DNA from: Flammeovirgaceae bacterium
Lineage (GTDB): Bacteria; Bacteroidota; Bacteroidia; Cytophagales; Cyclobacteriaceae
DNA length: 8,448 nucleotides
Reading direction: 5' to 3'
Assembly (NCBI GenBank): GCA_022616575.1
Contig: JAKEEN010000177.1
Span: forward strand, 1-8,448
The position numbers and the translations under genes are program-made. The notes beneath the pieces are model-generated. The model saw only the letters and a program-made list of their open reading frames with translations, was not told the origin of the DNA and made no database searches. Each line of letters opens with the position of its first letter. The first letter of the stretch is position 1. This document shows positions 5,669 to 8,448 of the stretch, piece after piece.

Positions 5669-5692
5669 GGTATCCGTTAATTCTACTTTGTC
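5669..5692. repeat. Left arm of long inverted repeat
   Basis: This arm pairs with 5851-5874 at 20 of 24 positions. The inner 17 bases (5676-5692, GTTAATTCTACTTTGTC) match at 16 of 17. It begins on the first base after the exporter's stop codon. The two arms enclose 158 bp that hold repeat block 3. Confidence 0.7.
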
Positions 5693-5732
5693 GAGTTGCC
5701 GAAATTCCTTCATCTTATTGCGCTTTCAGTCG

Positions 5733-5808
5733 GGCTGCAAGCTTCAGGCTACAGCCGCAGGCCCTGCTGCGAATACAAATAGCTTGAGGCATGTAGCTTG
5801 CTGCGTGC
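5733..5808 (+). repeat. AGCTNNN heptanucleotide block 3
   Basis: GGCTGCA, AGCTTCA and GGCTACA (5733-5753) are spaced at 7. After a degenerate stretch (5754-5780), AGCTTGA, GGCATGT, AGCTTGC and TGCGTGC (5781-5808) follow, again at 7. Orientation and consensus are the same as in blocks 1 and 2. GGGCTGC (5732-5738) and GCAGGCCC (5757-5764) can pair with one bulge, but no T-tract follows. Confidence 0.65.
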
Positions 5809-5850
5809 CTTGATAAATTAAAATGTCCATTCCCCTTAGCATACAAACAT

Positions 5851-5874
5851 GACAAAGTAGGATTAACAGTAACC
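5851..5874. repeat. Right arm of long inverted repeat
   Basis: This is the inverted copy of 5669-5692 (core 5851-5867). It ends one base before the stop codon of the convergent exonuclease gene. Together the arms span nearly the whole intergenic region and could form a large stem in either transcript. No target-site duplication is evident outside the arms. Confidence 0.7.
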
Positions 5875-5875
5875 A

Positions 5876-6460
5876 CTAACGAACAAGCCTCTTGTAAATC
5901 TCCAGGCACACCCAGGCATCGGTGGCTGCATATTGAATTTGTTTTTCAGTAAGCGTTTGCGCTTCCCAATTGGAAGTCTGCGCGCTTTTTGAAATCCGGA
6001 AGCCGAGTAAAAGGGCCGTTAGTTTTTTAGCACTCTCCACCTGATAGCCGGCCTCCTTAGTGAGTTGGGATAATTCTGTGAAACCGCCCGGATTAAATTT
6101 CTTGATGCGTTGCAGGGCAATCAAGTCATCGCGTAAAGCCAGCCCCACTTTTTTAATCTTTTCATTCTGGAGAAAACCGAGAAGGCTCTCTGTGATTCCG
6201 GTATGTTTAATGCGGATTAAAAAAACTTTGTGTTCTAAAGCGAGTTGAATGAGCGACACCTGATAACGCTGCCCTTTTACAAAAGCGGGCCTTGTTTCTG
6301 TGTCAAATCCATAAACCTTGTGTCCCGTTAATTCCTCAATAACATGTTCGAGTTTTTCAGGGTCACTCACCACCACCACTTTTCCTTCGAAACTTTTGAG
6401 TGGAAGTTGATTGATCTCTTCATGGGTAATAGACAAAACTTGAGAAGGCGATTCTTTCAT
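5876..6460 (-). CDS. RNase D-like DEDDy 3'-5' exonuclease domain protein
   Basis: The protein has 194 residues from ATG 6458-6460. A TTG at 6467-6469 would extend it by three residues, but it lies inside a consensus -7 element and is rejected. All four acidic residues of the DEDD superfamily are in place. Exo I is D53-T-E55 in G-F-D-T-E-T-R-P. Exo II contains D111-D112 in G-L-A-L-R-D-D-L. Exo III is Y177-A-A-T-D181, where the tyrosine marks the DEDDy subgroup (RNase D, DNA polymerase I proofreading, WRN). The residues expected for two-metal-ion hydrolysis are therefore present. There is no HRDC domain or helicase; it is a stand-alone cytoplasmic exonuclease domain, as in '3'-5' exonuclease domain 2' proteins. 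Whether RNA or DNA is the substrate cannot be read from the sequence. It is divergent from the permease gene, 87 bp away. Confidence 0.92.
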   Translation of the reverse strand: MKESPSQVLSITHEEINQLPLKSFEGKVVVVSDPEKLEHVIEELTGHKVYGFDTETRPAFVKGQRYQVSLIQLALEHKVFLIRIKHTGITESLLGFLQNEKIKKVGLALRDDLIALQRIKKFNPGGFTELSQLTKEAGYQVESAKKLTALLLGFRISKSAQTSNWEAQTLTEKQIQYAATDAWVCLEIYKRLVR

Positions 6461-6466
6461 TCGTTC

Positions 6467-6474
6467 CAAAGTTA
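6467..6474 (-). promoter_or_regulatory. Bacteroidota-type -7 element of the exonuclease gene
   Basis: The minus strand reads TAACTTTG, a full match to the TAnnTTTG consensus used by the Bacteroidota primary sigma factor, six bases before the ATG. Sixteen bases further upstream is TTC, one off the TTG -33 element. If real, transcription would start at or next to the ATG, giving a leaderless or nearly leaderless mRNA. Confidence 0.45.
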
Positions 6475-6547
6475 GGTTTTTTGCCGATGTGAATCCGATT
6501 GAATTTTTGTTATTATTGAGCCCGCATTTAACCTGTAGACCCGTATC

Positions 6548-8149
6548 ATGTCTAATCCTCTTTTCAGAAAGAAATCAGTCGAAACCATCCTCAAAGATGT
6601 TCAGTCCGGAGAAGGAGATGGACTGCATGCTCACCTGAAAAAAGTGCTTAGTGCCAGAGACCTAACCTTGTTAGGGATTGCAGCCATTATTGGTGCAGGG
6701 ATATTCAGCACAATAGGCCGTGCCAGTTTTAATGGCGGTCCTGCTGTGGCATTACTCTTTGTGTTTACCGCGATTGCCTGCATATTCACGGCATTAAGTT
6801 ATGCTCAGTTTGCTTCTACTGTCCCCGTGTCGGGCAGTGCCTATACTTACGCGTATGTTTCTTTCGGGGAAGTCTTTGCGTGGATCATTGGATGGGCTTT
6901 GATACTTGAGTATGCTGTTTCCAATATGGTTGTTGCTATTTCCTGGTCAGAATACTTTACCTCAATGTTGGCGGGCTTCGGCCTGTACTTGCCCGGGTGG
7001 CTCACGGTCGACCCGGCTTCGGCAAGCGAAGTTGTGAGAGCCGATGCCCCATCGATTGGAGCCTTTCATCTAATTTTAGATCTGCCAGCTGGCCTTATTA
7101 CTGTACTCATTACAGCGCTCGTGTATGTTGGTATTAAAGAATCGAGAAATGCCAGTAACATATTGGTGGCCCTTAAGTTGGGTGTTATTCTTTTGGTAAT
7201 TGGTGCTGGTGCTTTTTATGTTAAGCCGGAGAATTGGAGTCCCTTTGCCCCTAATGGTGTTGCCGGTGTATTAAGTAGTGTAGCAGCAGTATTTTTTGCC
7301 TTCATAGGTTTTGATTCAATTTCCACCACAGCAGAAGAATGTAAAAATCCCCAGCGTGACCTTCCACGAGCTATGCTCTGGTGCCTGGGTATTTGCACTG
7401 TACTTTACGTACTCATTGCGTTGGTATTGACAGGAATGGTCAACTATAAAGAACTGATGGTGGATGATCCATTGGCATATGTTTTTCAAAAGGTTGGTTT
7501 TAATTTCATGGCAGGAGTAATTTCTGTTTCGGCTGTTGTAGCCATCACCAGTGCTTTGCTCGTATATCAGTTAGGCCAGCCACGCATCTGGATGACGATG
7601 AGCAGAGATGGATTGTTGTGGCCAAGGTTTTCGAAAATACATCCGAAGTTTAAGACGCCTTCATTTGCTACAATTATTACTGGCTTGGTGGTGGCCATCC
7701 CTTCGATGTTCATGAACATGCAGTTTTTCGTAGACCTTACCAGCGTAGGAACATTCTTTGCCTTTATTGTGGTATGTGCAGGTGTGCTGTTCATGGATTA
7801 TAAAGGACTGAGCAAGCATGCGAAATTTCGTGTGCCCTATGTAAACGGTAAATACCTGGTACCTGCGGGATTGATTGTTGGAGCAGCCATTGCTATCAAC
7901 TCAAATCATTATGAAACTTTATTGGCAGAGAAGCCGCTTTTGTTTGTTTTCTGGATTACCTGGATCGTGATGGCAGTTCTCAGCTTCCGATTCAATTTAT
8001 CATTACTGCCAATCCTTGGCATTCTAACAAACTTGTATCTCATGACCGAACTTGGCGTATGGAACTGGGGAGCGTTCGCAACATGGCTTATCATTGGCCT
8101 TGTGATTTATTTCGGCTACGGTTATCGCAAGAGTAAGCTGGCGAGCTAG
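6548..8149 (+). CDS. APC-family amino acid permease, cationic amino acid transporter type
   Basis: The protein has 533 residues with a cytoplasmic N-terminus of about 36 residues followed by about 12-14 predicted membrane helices. Helix 1 carries the unwound substrate-site motif G-A-G-I-F-S-T-I-G (49-57). P-V-S-G-S-A-Y-T-Y-A-Y and G-W-A-L-I-L-E-Y-A-V follow at 93-124. The helix 6 signature F-F-A-F-I-G-F-D-S-I with T-A-E-E-C-K-N-P-Q-R-D-L-P lies at 249-273. This pattern places it with the CAT branch (bacterial YfnA/GkApcT-like) of the amino acid-polyamine-organocation superfamily, which imports amino acids across the inner membrane, usually with protons. The exact substrate is not readable. 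The length exceeds the minimal 460-residue bacterial forms because of extra C-terminal helices, as in CAT proteins. TATTATTG (6511-6518) is a one-mismatch -7 candidate. No clear terminator follows. Confidence 0.93.
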   Translation: MSNPLFRKKSVETILKDVQSGEGDGLHAHLKKVLSARDLTLLGIAAIIGAGIFSTIGRASFNGGPAVALLFVFTAIACIFTALSYAQFASTVPVSGSAYTYAYVSFGEVFAWIIGWALILEYAVSNMVVAISWSEYFTSMLAGFGLYLPGWLTVDPASASEVVRADAPSIGAFHLILDLPAGLITVLITALVYVGIKESRNASNILVALKLGVILLVIGAGAFYVKPENWSPFAPNGVAGVLSSVAAVFFAFIGFDSISTTAEECKNPQRDLPRAMLWCLGICTVLYVLIALVLTGMVNYKELMVDDPLAYVFQKVGFNFMAGVISVSAVVAITSALLVYQLGQPRIWMTMSRDGLLWPRFSKIHPKFKTPSFATIITGLVVAIPSMFMNMQFFVDLTSVGTFFAFIVVCAGVLFMDYKGLSKHAKFRVPYVNGKYLVPAGLIVGAAIAINSNHYETLLAEKPLLFVFWITWIVMAVLSFRFNLSLLPILGILTNLYLMTELGVWNWGAFATWLIIGLVIYFGYGYRKSKLAS

Positions 8150-8256
8150 TTCTTCAAAATCATCTCACTCTTGCTTTCCGCACAACCCTGGAAAACAATC
8201 TTGGAAAGATACCTTTTTAACCAAACCGCATACGATTCTTTAAATCCGCATTGGTT

Positions 8257-8448
8257 TTAAATTGTCTCCTTCAGCGATTCCAACTTCTTAATAAGACTTG
8301 TTAGTGCTAATTTTATTTCTTCAACTTGAGTTTTCTCCAAGATGAGATTGGCCTTATCAAGCATTTGACCGTAATTTGCTTTTGGAAAAGTCTCAATTAA
8401 TTTAAAGAAATGTACACTTATTCCATCAGCAAGTAAGGGTGCGTAAGA
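8257..8448 (-). CDS. C-terminal part of an unidentified helical protein (runs off right edge)
   Basis: An open frame of 63 codons enters from the right edge in frame and ends with TAA at 8257-8259. The start lies outside the window. The visible part begins SYAPLLADGISVHFFKLIET and ends with an amphipathic, charged helix rich in Lys, Glu, Leu and Ile (about the last 30 residues, K-T-Q-V-E-E-I-K-L-A-L-T-S-L-I-K-K-L-E), possibly a short coiled coil. Composition and the uninterrupted frame support real coding. I do not recognise the family. It converges on the permease gene with about 107 bp between the stops. Confidence 0.65.
   Translation of the reverse strand, partial: SYAPLLADGISVHFFKLIETFPKANYGQMLDKANLILEKTQVEEIKLALTSLIKKLESLKETI

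Noticed and set aside
8219..8256. AACCAA / TTGGTT inverted repeat after the permease gene as a terminator
   Set aside because: A six-base AT-rich stem with a 26-base loop and no proper T-tract is too weak to call.

Overview
The window looks like chromosome of a member of the Bacteroidota, probably a Cytophagales-type genome. The evidence is moderate GC, a head-GIN (DUF2807) secreted protein, a short Crp/Fnr regulator of the Bacteroidota kind, hardly any Shine-Dalgarno sites, and at least one good TAnnTTTG-type -7 element. No RNA gene, CRISPR array, IS element or phage gene is visible.

Layout. 1-128 (-): start of a lipoprotein that runs off the left edge. 302-793 (-): small two-helix membrane protein of unknown function. 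953-980: rho-independent terminator on the minus strand, next to a heptanucleotide ATTCTNN tract (about 983-1049). 1056-1871 (-): secreted head-GIN repeat protein. 1872-2132: divergent gap with two blocks of a second heptanucleotide repeat (AGCTNNN). 2133-2750 (+): YigZ/IMPACT-family protein. 2751-2878: convergent gap with a GC-rich hairpin. 2879-4386 (-): DoxX membrane protein, SnoaL/NTF2-like protein and Crp/Fnr regulator, transcribed in the order regulator, SnoaL, DoxX. 4430-5668 (+): TetA-type MFS exporter, divergent from the regulator across only 43 bp. 5669-5875: convergent gap enclosed by a long inverted repeat and holding a third AGCTNNN block. 5876-6460 (-): RNase D-like DEDDy 3'-5' exonuclease. 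6548-8149 (+): cationic-amino-acid-type APC permease. 8257-8448 (-): C-terminus of an unidentified helical protein that runs off the right edge.

Functionally this is mostly ordinary housekeeping and accessory chromosome. The one coherent module is regulator-SnoaL-DoxX facing an MFS exporter, which could be a small stress or efflux response unit controlled from a shared 43-bp promoter region. This is an inference from gene order only.

The least explained signal is in the gaps. Two families of period-7 repeats occur between genes: AGCTNNN in three blocks, and ATTCTNN in one. Two AGCTNNN blocks share flanking sequence, and the third sits between inverted repeat arms that match at 20 of 24 positions. 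I see no convincing new multi-gene system.
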